Shown: positions 1 through 9,020, numbered from the stretch's first letter. The stretch: DNA of 64,000 bases from Metabacillus_B sp050107715 (GCF_050107715.1 NZ_JBNILN010000007.1:79855-143854); one strand, 5' to 3'. Notes: a model not told the origin generated them from the sequence alone. Numbers and translations: made by a program.

Positions 1-590
1 CCCCGTCACGGTAAAGCGACAGGGGGAGGAGGCAGATTGCTGTGCTCCTTACTCCCCCAATGGGTTGGAAGGGTGGGGGACGGAGCAAAATCAGTAGACA
101 TAATGGGGGACGGAGGCTGCCTCCGTCCCCTTTTTTCTGCAAAATGGGGGACGGAGCAGAGACCGTATTTTCCCTCTTGCGGCAAGGCTCCAATGAAATG
201 GGGACAGAGGTTTAGCGCTTTAGCAGAGTGAGGGTCGGAGGCACTGCTTCCAAAGAGCAATTGCCCGGTAAAACTTACGTGTCGGCCAGGTCAAGCCGGT
301 ATATGGCGCCGGTGCCGGAGCTTTTCTGCTGTAAAGGAACGGGGGACAGAGACTTGACATCTTCAAGCCTTGTACACCAAGGCTTGGGTGAGAAGGTGCC
401 TGAGCTTTAGCCTGTTAGCGAAAGTGGGGACAGGCACGGTGCCAGTCCCGTGCTGCTTTAACGCAGAGCGGGTCAGAGGCATGCTCTCTCAAACCGTTGC
501 GGCACAAGGATTAGGAGAAAGGGTGCCGGAGCTTTAGTGCTTTATCAGAGTGAGGGTCAGGCACTCTGCGGTGCCTGGTCAACATTACAT
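1..590. repeat. Degenerate dispersed-repeat tract, left edge
   Basis: No convincing gene lies here. The stretch is built from several imperfect copies of a roughly 42-bp motif that begins GTGCCGGAGCTTTAG and ends GAGGGTCAGGCAC. The clearest copy is 523-564, and weaker copies lie near 207-245, 311-354 and 395-445. The copy at 523-564 matches the reverse complement of 34045-34086 at 38 of 42 positions. Blocks of GGGGACGGAGC near 75-86, 105-116 and 144-155 form a second sub-motif. The open frames here have no ribosome binding sites and no recognisable protein similarity. Confidence 0.75.
106..136 (+). terminator. Strong hairpin plus T-run inside the repeat tract
   Basis: An 11-bp GC-rich stem (106-116 with 120-130, 3-nt loop) is followed directly by six T. 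It has the form of an intrinsic terminator on the plus strand. It could end a gene left of the window, or be a by-product of the GGGGACGGAG repeat units. Confidence 0.5.
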
Positions 591-624
591 AAAAAAAGCC
601 TTCTGCTGGTAAAAGCAGAAGGCT
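591..624 (-). terminator. Terminator of the SDR gene
   Basis: The inverted repeat AGCCTTCTGC (597-606) / GCAGAAGGCT (615-624) is followed on the minus strand by seven T (597-591, sharing one base with the stem). It lies just after the stop at 639. Confidence 0.85.
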
Positions 625-638
625 CCAATTCATTCTAT

Positions 639-1508
639 TTATCCGTTAACTACGCGTCCGCCATTTACATGCAGAACCTGTCCGGTTACATAGCTGGAAT
701 CCTGGCTTGCAAGATAGACATAGCTTGCAGCAAGTTCTTCCGGCTGCCCCGGCCGGCCCATTGGAGTATCGGCTCCGAATTCAGCTACTTTCTCTTCCGG
801 GAAGGTAGATGGGATCAGCGGGGTCCAGATTGGTCCGGGTGCTACTCCATTCACGCGGATTCCTTTTTTGACAAGGGATCCTGAAAGAGAACGGGTGAAG
901 GAGGTGATGGCTCCTTTTGTAGCCGAATAATCGATCAGACCCGGGCTTCCTGCATAAGCAGTGATGGATGTCGTATTAATAATGGAGCTGCCTTCTTTTA
1001 GATGAGGAAGGGCGGCTTTTGTCAGGTGAAACATTGAAAAGATATTGGTTCTGAAGGTCTTTTCAAGCTGCTCCGCTGTGATATCTTCGAAATTTTCCTG
1101 CGGATGCTGTTCGGCAGCATTGTTGACAAGGATGTCCAGTTTTCCGAATTTAACGATGGTTTCACGGATGACTTGTTTGCAGAATCCTTCATCCCCAATG
1201 TCTCCATCGATTAGAAGACAGCTGCGGCCTTCGTGCTCTACCAGCCTCTTTGTCTCCTGTGCATCATTGTGCTCGTTCAGATAGGCAACGGTAACGTCAG
1301 CGCCTTCCCTGGCAAAGAATACAGCTACTGCACGTCCAATCCCGCTGTCCCCGCCTGTGATGATAGCGGTTTTGCCATCCAGTTTGCCGCTTCCTTTATA
1401 AAATTCTCCCGCAAATTTTGGCTGTGGATGCATTTGGGTTTCCTGTCCCGGCTGTACATGTTGTTCCTGAGCCGGCATCGTTTGTTTTTGTTCGTTTTGT
1501 CCGCTCAT
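639..1508 (-). CDS. SDR-family oxidoreductase, general-stress-protein-39 type
   Basis: This 289-aa protein is a short-chain dehydrogenase/reductase. It has the NAD(P)-binding TGGDSGIGRA motif near residues 50-60, the NNAA motif, an active-site Ser and the YSATK catalytic Tyr/Lys pair. A Gln/Pro-rich N-terminal extension of about 40 residues is typical of the YdaD/YhdF group of Bacillus stress proteins; the exact substrate cannot be read from sequence. I chose the ATG at 1508 over the upstream GTG at 1517 because the AGGAG (1521-1517) overlaps that GTG and sits 8 nt from the ATG. It is a single gene with its own terminator, and a sigma-B-like promoter precedes it, which fits a general stress role. 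Confidence 0.88.
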   Translation of the reverse strand: MSGQNEQKQTMPAQEQHVQPGQETQMHPQPKFAGEFYKGSGKLDGKTAIITGGDSGIGRAVAVFFAREGADVTVAYLNEHNDAQETKRLVEHEGRSCLLIDGDIGDEGFCKQVIRETIVKFGKLDILVNNAAEQHPQENFEDITAEQLEKTFRTNIFSMFHLTKAALPHLKEGSSIINTTSITAYAGSPGLIDYSATKGAITSFTRSLSGSLVKKGIRVNGVAPGPIWTPLIPSTFPEEKVAEFGADTPMGRPGQPEELAASYVYLASQDSSYVTGQVLHVNGGRVVNG

Positions 1509-1552
1509 TTTTTCCACTCCTGACCTATTTCAGTATTTACACATACTTGATG

Positions 1553-1577
1553 ATTCCCCAAGATTGGAAAATAAAAC
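1553..1577 (-). promoter_or_regulatory. Sigma-B-type promoter for the SDR gene
   Basis: On the minus strand GTTTTA (1577-1572) and GGGAAT (1558-1553) are separated by 13 nt. Each differs by one base from the sigma-B consensus GTTTAA / GGGTAT. The start codon is about 45 nt downstream. B. subtilis relatives of this gene are sigma-B dependent, so site and product agree. Confidence 0.6.
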
Positions 1578-1585
1578 ATAAGAAA

Positions 1586-1606
1586 GAACCGGCATAGAGC
1601 CGGTTC
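1586..1606 (-). terminator. Terminator of yitJ-metH
   Basis: GAACCGGC / GCCGGTTC stem with a 5-nt loop lies directly after the metH stop on the minus strand and is followed by a T-rich stretch. Confidence 0.75.
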
Positions 1607-1609
1607 CTC

Positions 1610-4600
1610 TTACATGACATTAAAATATCTTGCTTCAGGGTGGGAGACGACGATGGCTGAGACAGATGCTTCAGGCTCCATCATGAACCCGTCTGTTAGC
1701 TCGATTCCAATCGTTTCAGGACGGATTAGTCTGAACAGCTTCGCCTGATCATCGAGGTCGGGGCAGGCTGGATAGCCAAAGGAGAATCGCTGACCCTGAT
1801 ATTTGGCCGAAAAACGCTGATCCATCGTGAAATCAGGCGAATCAGGAAATCCCCAGCGGTCGCGGATCAGCTGGTGGGTCCGTTCTGCGAGCCCTTCCGC
1901 CATTTCCAGAGCCAATGCTTGCACAGCATGACTTTTTAAATAGTCTCCCTGTTCCTTAAACTGCTTCGCTGCTTCCCTTACATTCCGTCCCGCCGTAACG
2001 GCGAAGAAAGAGACATAATCTTCGCCTTCGCTTTCTTCCCGTACATAATCCGAAATGCATCGGTTCGGAAGCTTCACCTGCCGGGGGAAATCAAACGTTT
2101 CAATCGGGTTGTTCTGATCCTGATCGAAAATATGCAGCTTATTGCCTTCGCTTTGCGCCCGGAAAAATTGATAAACAAAGGCCGGCTCAAACCAGTTCTC
2201 TTCCTTGCCCTGCACTAAAAGCTCTTCAATCAGCTGTTTTAAAGCGAGCGTTTTTTCATCTTTCTTCGCATACAGTTCCTTGATCTTTCCCTTTACTCCC
2301 AGATGGTGCCCGAGAAGCATTTGCATATTGATGTAAGGAAGGATGTGCTCAAGGCTGATGGACTTTACGACATGGCGGTCACAGTCTGCCGGTTTAAACA
2401 GAGGTGCAGCACGGATCGTCTTGCGTTTTTCAAGAAGCGTTATGACTGCAGAGGAGGGCTCTTTTACAGCTGGAACGACTTCCGGAATCGCTTTTTTGAC
2501 AAACTGACTTGGGTCCTGTCTAAGCCTGTTGGCAAGTGACAGTCCGTCCATGGCATCCTTTGCGTAAAGGACGGTTCCCATATATTCCGGTGAGATTTTG
2601 TAATCTGTAAATTTACGGGACAGGGCAGCCCCTCCAACCATGATTGGGGTTTCGATTTCAGCCTGCTTCAAATCCTGTGCGGTAAGCACCATTTGCTGGG
2701 CGGATTTAACAAGGAGCCCGGAAAGTCCGATGACATCGGGTTTTTCTTTACGGACTGCTTCGATAATTTCCTGGGGAGTGACTTTAATGCCGAGATCCAC
2801 GACTCGGAAACCATTGTTGCTTAGAATGATTTCTACGAGGTTTTTTCCGATATCATGGACATCCCCTTTTACAGTTGCCAGCAGGATTTTGCCTTTTCCG
2901 CTGTCATCCTTTATTTCCATGTGCGGTTCGAGAAACGAAACGGCCGTTTTCATGACCTCTGCGCTTTGCAGAACCTCCGCAACAATCAGCTGATTGGCAT
3001 TGAACAGAACGCCTACCTCTGCCATCCCTTCCATAAGCGGTCCGTTAATAATTTCAAGGGGGTCCGGGTATTGGGCGAGAGCCTTTTCCAGATCAGGAAG
3101 GAGGCCTTCCTTTGTCCCTTCCACCACGTATGAGGCAAGACGCTCTTCAAGTGACAGCGTTTCAGCAGGTTTTTTAACGGTTTTTTTCTTCTCTCTGTAA
3201 AAATTGGTGAATGCGGCAAGGTTTTGATCGGTCGTGTGGAAGAGCAGTTCTTCCGCCATTTTGACCTCTTCTGCCGGGATGCTCGCAAATCGTTCAAGTT
3301 TTTCTGTATTGACGATCGCGTAATCCAAACCTGCCTTTGTACAGTGGTATAAATAGACAGCGTTTAATATTTCTCTTCCGACCGGCGGCAGCCCGAAAGA
3401 TACATTGCTGACTCCAAGAATGGTCAGGCATTCCGGCAATTCTTTTTTGATAAGCTCCAATCCTTTAACGGTTTCCGCTGCAGATCCTATATATTGCTCA
3501 TCTCCCGTGCCGACAGGAAAGACAAGCGGATCGAAAATAATATCAGAGGGTTTCAGTCCATGCTTGTTTACAAGAAGATCGCAGGAGCGCTTGGCGATTT
3601 CAAGTTTACGCTCCGCGGTTACAGCCATTCCTGTTTCGTCTATCGTCCCGACAACCAGGGCGGCTCCGTATTTTTTGACGAGCGGCAGGACCGCTTCAAA
3701 GCGCTCTTCGCCATCCTCTAAGTTGATGGAATTAATAATGGCTTTTCCCTGTGAATATTTCAATGCTGTTTCAATCACGAGATGGTCCGTCGAGTCAATG
3801 ACGAGCGGAACCTTGATCTTCTTGGACACTTCCTGAATAAACTGCTCCATGTCTTCGTTTTCTTCCCGGTCAGGATCAGCGAGGCAAATGTCAATAACGT
3901 GGGCTCCGTTTTTCACTTGAAGTCTGGCGATTTCGGCGGCTTCTTCAAATTTTTGTTCAGCAATAAGCCGTTTGAATTTTCGTGAGCCAATTACATTTGT
4001 TCTCTCTCCGACAAAAAGGGGCCGCATGGAATCATCGTATACGAGTGGCTCAATTCCGGAAACGGCATGCTGGCTAAGAGGGGTGCTGATTTTTCTTGGA
4101 GACAAATCCTGCATAGCTTCAGCAAGGGCTTTGATGTGAGCGGGGGTCGTGCCGCAGCAGCCCCCGACAATGTTGAGCCAGCCTTTTTCTGCAAACCCTC
4201 TGATTTTTGCTGCCAGTGTGGACGGAGATTCATGGTAATTTCCTTCTTCATCCGGCAGTCCTGCATTCGGATAGCAGCTCACGGCCGTTCCCGCCATTTC
4301 TGAAAGCGTCCGGATATGGTCGGTCATAAATTCAGGGCCTGTAGCACAATTCAATCCGACTGAAAGGGGGTTCATATGCTCCAGTGATATATAAAACGAA
4401 TCAATGGTCTGCCCTGCAAGAGTCGTACCCATCGGCTCAATCGTCCCGGAGACCATTAATGGAAGTTCCTTTCCGGTTTTTGCGAAGGCCTCTTTTATGC
4501 CTAGAAAGCCTGCTTTGACATTCAGCATATCCTGGCTCGTCTCCAGTAAAAGAAGATCGGATCCGCCTTCAATCAATCCACGGGCCTGTTCTTCATAGGT

Positions 4601-5020
4601 GGAAACCAAGTGCTGAAAGGTCGTTCCGCCTGTAACGGATAGCGTTTTTGTCGTCGGCCCCATTGAACCGGCAACATAACGCGGGTGGTCTTCAGCAGTA
4701 AATTTATCGGCGGCTTTTTTGGCAAGCAAAGCTCCTTTGAAATTGATTTCATAAGCAAGGTGGCCGAGCTCATACTCATCAAGCACGAGACTGGTGGCGC
4801 CGAATGTATTCGTTTCAATGATATCGGCTCCGGCCTCTAGATAGGCTTCGTGGATGTGGGAGATAAGGTCAGGTTTTGTCAGGGACAAATATTCATTGCA
4901 GCCTTCAAGGGCCTCGCCTCCGAAATCATCGGCTGTCAGGTTTGCGTTCTGAATCATCGTCCCCATGGCTCCGTCTAATACAAGGATTCTTTTAGTGATT
5001 TGTTCACGTATGCTGGACAT
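1610..5020 (-). CDS. metH: Cobalamin-dependent methionine synthase MetH
   Basis: MetH transfers the methyl group of 5-methyltetrahydrofolate to homocysteine through cobalamin, making methionine in the cytoplasm. The 1136-aa protein shows all four modules. The homocysteine domain has Zn ligands GLNC near residue 225 and GGCCGTT near 287. A pterin-binding domain covers about 320-600. The cobalamin module has DVHDIGKN with the lower-ligand His near 719. The C-terminal reactivation domain ends with GYPACPDL and a SHPEARYF-type SAM-binding tail. The ATG at 5020 is preceded by AAAGGGAG, and a longer upstream frame would lie inside yitJ. It overlaps yitJ by 17 nt and shares its S-box leader. E. coli MetH is somewhat longer (about 1227 aa). 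The enzyme implies access to B12. Confidence 0.96.
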   Translation of the reverse strand: MSSIREQITKRILVLDGAMGTMIQNANLTADDFGGEALEGCNEYLSLTKPDLISHIHEAYLEAGADIIETNTFGATSLVLDEYELGHLAYEINFKGALLAKKAADKFTAEDHPRYVAGSMGPTTKTLSVTGGTTFQHLVSTYEEQARGLIEGGSDLLLLETSQDMLNVKAGFLGIKEAFAKTGKELPLMVSGTIEPMGTTLAGQTIDSFYISLEHMNPLSVGLNCATGPEFMTDHIRTLSEMAGTAVSCYPNAGLPDEEGNYHESPSTLAAKIRGFAEKGWLNIVGGCCGTTPAHIKALAEAMQDLSPRKISTPLSQHAVSGIEPLVYDDSMRPLFVGERTNVIGSRKFKRLIAEQKFEEAAEIARLQVKNGAHVIDICLADPDREENEDMEQFIQEVSKKIKVPLVIDSTDHLVIETALKYSQGKAIINSINLEDGEERFEAVLPLVKKYGAALVVGTIDETGMAVTAERKLEIAKRSCDLLVNKHGLKPSDIIFDPLVFPVGTGDEQYIGSAAETVKGLELIKKELPECLTILGVSNVSFGLPPVGREILNAVYLYHCTKAGLDYAIVNTEKLERFASIPAEEVKMAEELLFHTTDQNLAAFTNFYREKKKTVKKPAETLSLEERLASYVVEGTKEGLLPDLEKALAQYPDPLEIINGPLMEGMAEVGVLFNANQLIVAEVLQSAEVMKTAVSFLEPHMEIKDDSGKGKILLATVKGDVHDIGKNLVEIILSNNGFRVVDLGIKVTPQEIIEAVRKEKPDVIGLSGLLVKSAQQMVLTAQDLKQAEIETPIMVGGAALSRKFTDYKISPEYMGTVLYAKDAMDGLSLANRLRQDPSQFVKKAIPEVVPAVKEPSSAVITLLEKRKTIRAAPLFKPADCDRHVVKSISLEHILPYINMQMLLGHHLGVKGKIKELYAKKDEKTLALKQLIEELLVQGKEENWFEPAFVYQFFRAQSEGNKLHIFDQDQNNPIETFDFPRQVKLPNRCISDYVREESEGEDYVSFFAVTAGRNVREAAKQFKEQGDYLKSHAVQALALEMAEGLAERTHQLIRDRWGFPDSPDFTMDQRFSAKYQGQRFSFGYPACPDLDDQAKLFRLIRPETIGIELTDGFMMEPEASVSAIVVSHPEARYFNVM

Positions 5021-6860
5021 TTGAAAACTCCCTTTCTGAACGCAGCTTCTCTTTTTCATGAATGTATTCGGCGAGCTCTGCCGAATATTCAAACTTTAAA
5101 AACGGTGTAATCAAGTAGATGCCGTTAAAAAGATCAAAGGCGGCGTCGATCAATTCCTTTGCAATCGCAATGCCTTCCTTTTTAGCCTGGACCGCATCGT
5201 TTCCAGCAGCGGCCATTTTTTCACGGATGGAGTCTGAAAGCTTGATGCCGGGTATTTCATGATGAATAAATTCCGCATTTCTGCTGCTCGTCAGCGGCAT
5301 TATGCCGATATACAGCGGTGCGGAAAGATGCCTTACGGCGTCATGAACTTCCTCCATCTGTTTGACCGAATAGATTGGCTGGGATATGAAATAGTCGGCC
5401 CCGCACGCTATTTTTTTCTCAAGCCGTTCAGCTGCCTTGTTCAAATGGCGGACATTGGGATTAAACGCGCCAGCCACAGTAAAATTCGTTTTTCCTCCTA
5501 AAGGCTTTCCGGAGTAAGATAATCCTTCATTAAATTGTTTAATCAGTGAAATCAAGTCAAAGGATGACAGATCGTAAACGGAGGTTGCTCCGGGAAAATC
5601 TCCGATCTTAGATGGGTCTCCGGTAATCGCAAGAACATCTGTAAGTCCGAGAGTGTGCAGGCCCATCAAATGGGATTGCAGTCCGATTAAATTCCGGTCC
5701 CGGCAGGTTATGTGAATAAGAGGGCGCATATGGTGCTTTTCCTTCAGCTGGGTGCCGACAGCTGTGTTGCTTATTCTCGGAGAAGCAAGGGAATTGTCCG
5801 CCAGGGTGATGCTGTCTATTCCAGATTTCTTCAGTTGTTCAGCCCCGGTAAAAAATTTCTCAAGTCCAAGTGTTTTCGGAGGGTCGAGCTCAACAATGAC
5901 GGACCGGCGCTCCTGCACGATTTTGTGGAGCGGAGGGTATTCCGGCTCTGGACTCTCCTGCACGATGATTGTTTTCCGGGCCTTCACTGATTTTTCGCTG
6001 ATCGGATCGAGACCTCTCAAGGCATCCGCCATGGCTTTCACATGCTTGGGCGTTGTCCCGCAGCAGCCGCCGATCAGGCGGGCACCCTGGCTTCGGAACG
6101 CAAGGGCACTGTCACCAAAATAGTTTTCGTCCGATTCATAAATAAGGCGTCCTTCCTCTACAGAAGGAAGACTGCCGTTCGGATATACCGAAAGAAACGC
6201 ATGCTTTGGAAGGGGAACCTCCTCAAGAGATTCAAGCATATGGTAAGGGCCGAGCCGGCAATTAAGTCCGACCACATCCGCACCAAGCTCTTCAAGCTGC
6301 TTTAAGCCGTCTGCAAGCGAAGTTCCATCCTGCAGAACTCCCGTTTCATGAAGTGAAACATTCGCGGTAACCGGTTTATTGGTTTCTTTTCTTGCAATCT
6401 CAAGAACCGCCTTCAGCTCCTCCAAATCATAAAACGTCTCAAGCAAAAGCCCGTCTATGTCTTCATTCAGGAGAACGTAAAGCTGCTCGCGGAAGCTGCG
6501 CTTCAGCTCCTCCAGAGTGTGTGAGCTTTTCTTGAAGGCGCGGACCCCGCCCATCGTTGCGAGCACATAAGCCTGACTGCCGGCAGCCTGTCTCGCCAGT
6601 TTGACCGCCTGTGAATTGATTTTCCGGATATCATCCTCCAGACCATATCGGGATAGCTTGATATGATTTCCTCCGTATGTGTTCGTCTGGATGACGCGTG
6701 CCCCGGCTTTTATATAGGCTTCATGGATTCCCCGGATCTGATCGGGACTTGATCTATTCAGTTCTTCAAAGCACCGGTCGATCCCATGGGAGTACAAAAG
6801 GGTTCCCATCGCACCATCTGCTACTAAAATCTGATTTTGCAAATCATCTAGAAATCCCAT
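5004..6860 (-). CDS. yitJ: Bifunctional homocysteine S-methyltransferase / 5,10-methylenetetrahydrofolate reductase YitJ
   Basis: The 618-aa protein fuses two methionine-cycle activities. Residues about 1-300 are a homocysteine S-methyltransferase domain with Zn ligands GLNC near 198 and GGCCGTTPKH near 262. Residues about 310-600 are a methylenetetrahydrofolate reductase (FAD-dependent TIM barrel) that makes the 5-methyl-THF used by MetH. The fusion is the YitJ arrangement of B. subtilis. GGAGGGGG lies upstream of the ATG at 6860. A SAM-I riboswitch with terminator lies about 80-240 nt upstream, so expression should fall when S-adenosylmethionine is plentiful. It forms an operon with the overlapping metH. 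Confidence 0.95.
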   Translation of the reverse strand: MGFLDDLQNQILVADGAMGTLLYSHGIDRCFEELNRSSPDQIRGIHEAYIKAGARVIQTNTYGGNHIKLSRYGLEDDIRKINSQAVKLARQAAGSQAYVLATMGGVRAFKKSSHTLEELKRSFREQLYVLLNEDIDGLLLETFYDLEELKAVLEIARKETNKPVTANVSLHETGVLQDGTSLADGLKQLEELGADVVGLNCRLGPYHMLESLEEVPLPKHAFLSVYPNGSLPSVEEGRLIYESDENYFGDSALAFRSQGARLIGGCCGTTPKHVKAMADALRGLDPISEKSVKARKTIIVQESPEPEYPPLHKIVQERRSVIVELDPPKTLGLEKFFTGAEQLKKSGIDSITLADNSLASPRISNTAVGTQLKEKHHMRPLIHITCRDRNLIGLQSHLMGLHTLGLTDVLAITGDPSKIGDFPGATSVYDLSSFDLISLIKQFNEGLSYSGKPLGGKTNFTVAGAFNPNVRHLNKAAERLEKKIACGADYFISQPIYSVKQMEEVHDAVRHLSAPLYIGIMPLTSSRNAEFIHHEIPGIKLSDSIREKMAAAGNDAVQAKKEGIAIAKELIDAAFDLFNGIYLITPFLKFEYSAELAEYIHEKEKLRSEREFSNVQHT

Positions 6861-6939
6861 GCGGGAATCCCCCTCCTCTTGAAAAATAAGTTGCGTTAGC
6901 TGTCTTTAGCGGAAATAACCATTTGAATCCAGCAGAATG

Positions 6940-7100
6940 AAAAATAAAAAGCCTTCTGCAGAAGAAGGCTTTGACATTCGGACTTCTTCTTATCTTCCAA
7001 GCAGGCAGCTCAGCTGGATTTAGCACCTTGGCACGCAATCTTGCATGACCGGTTGCTGAAGCGTCATCGGGCCAGTCCCTCGGCTTCTCTTGATAAGAAC
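6940..7100 (-). promoter_or_regulatory. SAM-I (S-box) riboswitch with terminator
   Basis: Read on the minus strand, the leader has the P1 strand CTTATC at about 7097-7092, then AGAGAAGCCGAGGGACTGGC, GATGACGCTTCAGCAACC, a GTGCCAAGGTGCTAA block and the P1 return GATAAGAAG at 6994-6986. These are the conserved S-box elements. A hairpin AGCCTTCT / AGAAGGCT (6970-6950) with an interrupted U-run follows. SAM binding would stabilise the terminator and shut off yitJ-metH. Confidence 0.95.
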
Positions 7101-7128
7101 GATATTCATTTAAAAATCGATTACTCCC

Positions 7129-7157
7129 AATTTACCTAATTTTTCGAAAACATTCAA
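7129..7157 (-). promoter_or_regulatory. Candidate sigma-A promoter of yitJ-metH
   Basis: TTGAAT (7157-7152) and TAAATT (7134-7129) are 17 nt apart on the minus strand. Transcription would start about 20 nt before the S-box aptamer. Each hexamer matches the consensus at four of six positions. Confidence 0.45.
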
Positions 7158-7315
7158 GGGGTTAGCCTAACATTTTTCCTGCAAAAAGAAGTGAAAGGAG
7201 AAAACGGATGAGACAGACTCCGTCAGCCCCCTTTAGGCACTCGAAAAATAAAAGAATGGTTCATTGCGGGGGATGTCTTGTCTGCTTCTTCTAATCTGTG
7301 CTGCATTTGGATAAC

Positions 7316-7338
7316 AAAAAGACCGCGTTACAGCGGTC
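7316..7338 (-). terminator. Terminator of yitK
   Basis: GACCGC (7321-7326) pairs with GCGGTC (7333-7338). On the minus strand the stem is followed by five T. Confidence 0.75.
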
Positions 7339-7349
7339 CCGTCCTTTGA

Positions 7350-7841
7350 TTATCTGTAATTAATAAACTGTACATCAATTGGGAGCTCCGCTTGCCGGAT
7401 GGCAGCAATCACTTGCTGGAGGTCATCGCGGTTCTTTCCTGTGACACGGACCTGGTCATCCTGCACCTGGGATTTTACTTTTAATCCGGAATTTTTGATG
7501 ATGTTATTGATGCGTTTAGCGTTGTCTTTATCGATTCCCTGAACCAGCTTGCCGCGCTGGCGCACAGTACCCCCGGATGCTCCCTCGACTTTGCCGTACT
7601 GAATATTTTTTACAGGAACCTCACGGCGGATTAATTTGCTGATGAGGACGTCCTTAAGCTGTTCCAGTTTGTAGTCATCATCTGAAATCAGGACAAGATC
7701 TTCTTTTTCAAGCTTGATGTCACTTTTGCTTCCTTTAAAATCGTAGCGGTTTTGAATTTCTTTAAGTGCAACCGCTATAGCATTTTGAACCTCAGGCATT
7801 TCGACTTTGGATACAATATCGAATGAATTTTCCTTTGACAT
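7350..7841 (-). CDS. yitK: YajQ-family nucleotide-binding protein YitK
   Basis: The 163-aa protein belongs to the YajQ (UPF0234) family, which has two ferredoxin-like halves and binds nucleotides or nucleic acid; in some bacteria members bind cyclic di-GMP. Recognisable features are the N-terminal SFDIVSKVEMPEVQNAI, the central NRYDFKGSKS and the C-terminal LPIDVQFINYR, all near-invariant in the family. The start is the ATG at 7841, placed 7 nt after GGAGG; a longer frame from 7856 would put that site inside the coding region. It is monocistronic, ends in its own terminator, and sits between yitJ and cvfB. Confidence 0.92.
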   Translation of the reverse strand: MSKENSFDIVSKVEMPEVQNAIAVALKEIQNRYDFKGSKSDIKLEKEDLVLISDDDYKLEQLKDVLISKLIRREVPVKNIQYGKVEGASGGTVRQRGKLVQGIDKDNAKRINNIIKNSGLKVKSQVQDDQVRVTGKNRDDLQQVIAAIRQAELPIDVQFINYR

Positions 7842-8138
7842 GCCGATTCCTCCCATGTTTTCTTAATCCCATCTAAAAGGCCATCTGCCTTTATAACAGG
7901 CTCTGTCAAGCTGAATCCCTCTTCAGCATGAATCTTTTTTGGGAGGGTAGAACCTGTCCTGCGCCAGCCTGCTGATTCAGGCAAGAAGGATGAACCCGGC
8001 CAAAAGCTTGGAAGAGGGGGAGCGTTTCCCATTCGGGGAGAAAATCTCCGCTGATGGAAGTTTCACTTTATGAATTGATTATAGTAGAATTAGACATGCC
8101 ATACAACATGTACAAGGTACGGAAAGGACAGGTGACTT
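7842..8138. other. Intergenic region between divergent yitK and cvfB
   Basis: I see no gene here. A weak sigma-A-like pair TTCACT (8062-8067) and TAGAAT (8085-8090) with 17-nt spacing may drive cvfB. The minus-strand open frame reaching 8032 overlaps yitK out of frame and has no ribosome binding site. Confidence 0.5.
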
Positions 8139-8993
8139 GTGAGAGCAGGCACATATGAACGTTTAGAGATTGACGAACGTCTGGATTTTGGCTATTTCCT
8201 GACAGATGGAGAAACGAGGGTTCTCCTGCACGACAGCGAGATTACGGAGCCAATTGAAGATAAAGAGTACATAGATGTGTTTCTTTTCCTGGATTTTGAA
8301 GACCGGCTTGCTGCAACGATGAAAAAGCCTATTCTTAAAGAAGGCGAATACGACTGGGTGGAAGCGGTAGACGCGGTGGATCATATGGGGGTATTCGTCA
8401 ATATCGGCTTATCAAAAGATGCGCTCATAGCAAATGATATTCTGCCTGAATTCAGACCCATTTGGCCTGAAAAGGGAGACAAATTATACTGTACGATGAG
8501 AGTGACAGAGAATGGCCGGTTTTTCGCTAAATATGCGACGGAGGAGATTTTTGCTGAAAAGTTCGTGACAGCAAGCCGTGAAGCATTTAATAAGAGCATT
8601 TCCGGTCACGTTTACAGGCATATTGCTGCCGGGTGCTTCTTTATTTCTGTTGAGGGGTACAAAGGATTTATTCACTCCAGCCAAATGACGAGAGAACCGC
8701 GACTTGGTGAGCTGATAGAGGGAAGAGTAATCGACGTTAAAGAAGATGGCTCTGTCAACGTATCCCTTTTGCCCAGAAAACAGGAAGCGATCAGTCCTGA
8801 TGCAGAGAAGATCCTGGACTACATGGGATTGAGAAATGGTGCTATGCCATATTGGGATAAGTCTGACCCGGAAGACATAAAAGAACGGTTTGGAATGAGC
8901 AAAGCCGCCTTTAAAAGAGCCATCGGACATTTAATGAGAGAAAATAGAGTCTACCAGGAGAATGGCTGGACGTACTTTGTAAAAGAGCAATAA
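8139..8993 (+). CDS. cvfB: S1-domain RNA-binding protein CvfB (YitL)
   Basis: The 284-aa protein matches the CvfB/YitL family. These proteins carry three S1-like RNA-binding modules and a C-terminal winged-helix. The N-terminal RLDFGYFLTDGETRVLLH and the middle segment GYKGFIHSSQMTREPRLGE are S1-type strands. The last 70 residues, with MSKAAFKRAIGHLMRE, form the winged helix. In Staphylococcus aureus the family affects virulence-factor expression; the Bacillus role is not settled. The start is a GTG at 8139 with GGAAAGGA and AGGTG upstream. A hairpin and T-run follow at 8992-9020. Confidence 0.92.
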   Translation: MRAGTYERLEIDERLDFGYFLTDGETRVLLHDSEITEPIEDKEYIDVFLFLDFEDRLAATMKKPILKEGEYDWVEAVDAVDHMGVFVNIGLSKDALIANDILPEFRPIWPEKGDKLYCTMRVTENGRFFAKYATEEIFAEKFVTASREAFNKSISGHVYRHIAAGCFFISVEGYKGFIHSSQMTREPRLGELIEGRVIDVKEDGSVNVSLLPRKQEAISPDAEKILDYMGLRNGAMPYWDKSDPEDIKERFGMSKAAFKRAIGHLMRENRVYQENGWTYFVKEQ

Positions 8994-9020
8994 GCCAATA
9001 TGGCTTTTGCTTTTTTTTAT
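8992..9020 (+). terminator. Terminator of cvfB
   Basis: AAGCCA / TGGCTT stem with a 3-nt loop is followed by TTGCTTTTTTTT. Confidence 0.8.

Noticed and set aside
37..884. Several 60-115 aa plus-strand frames at the left edge
   Set aside because: They run through degenerate repeats or antisense to the SDR gene and lack start signals.
7208..7294. 28-aa plus-strand frame with a CGGCLVC motif behind AAAGGAG
   Set aside because: A tidy ribosome binding site exists, but one short unconserved-looking frame in the yitJ upstream region is not enough evidence for a gene.
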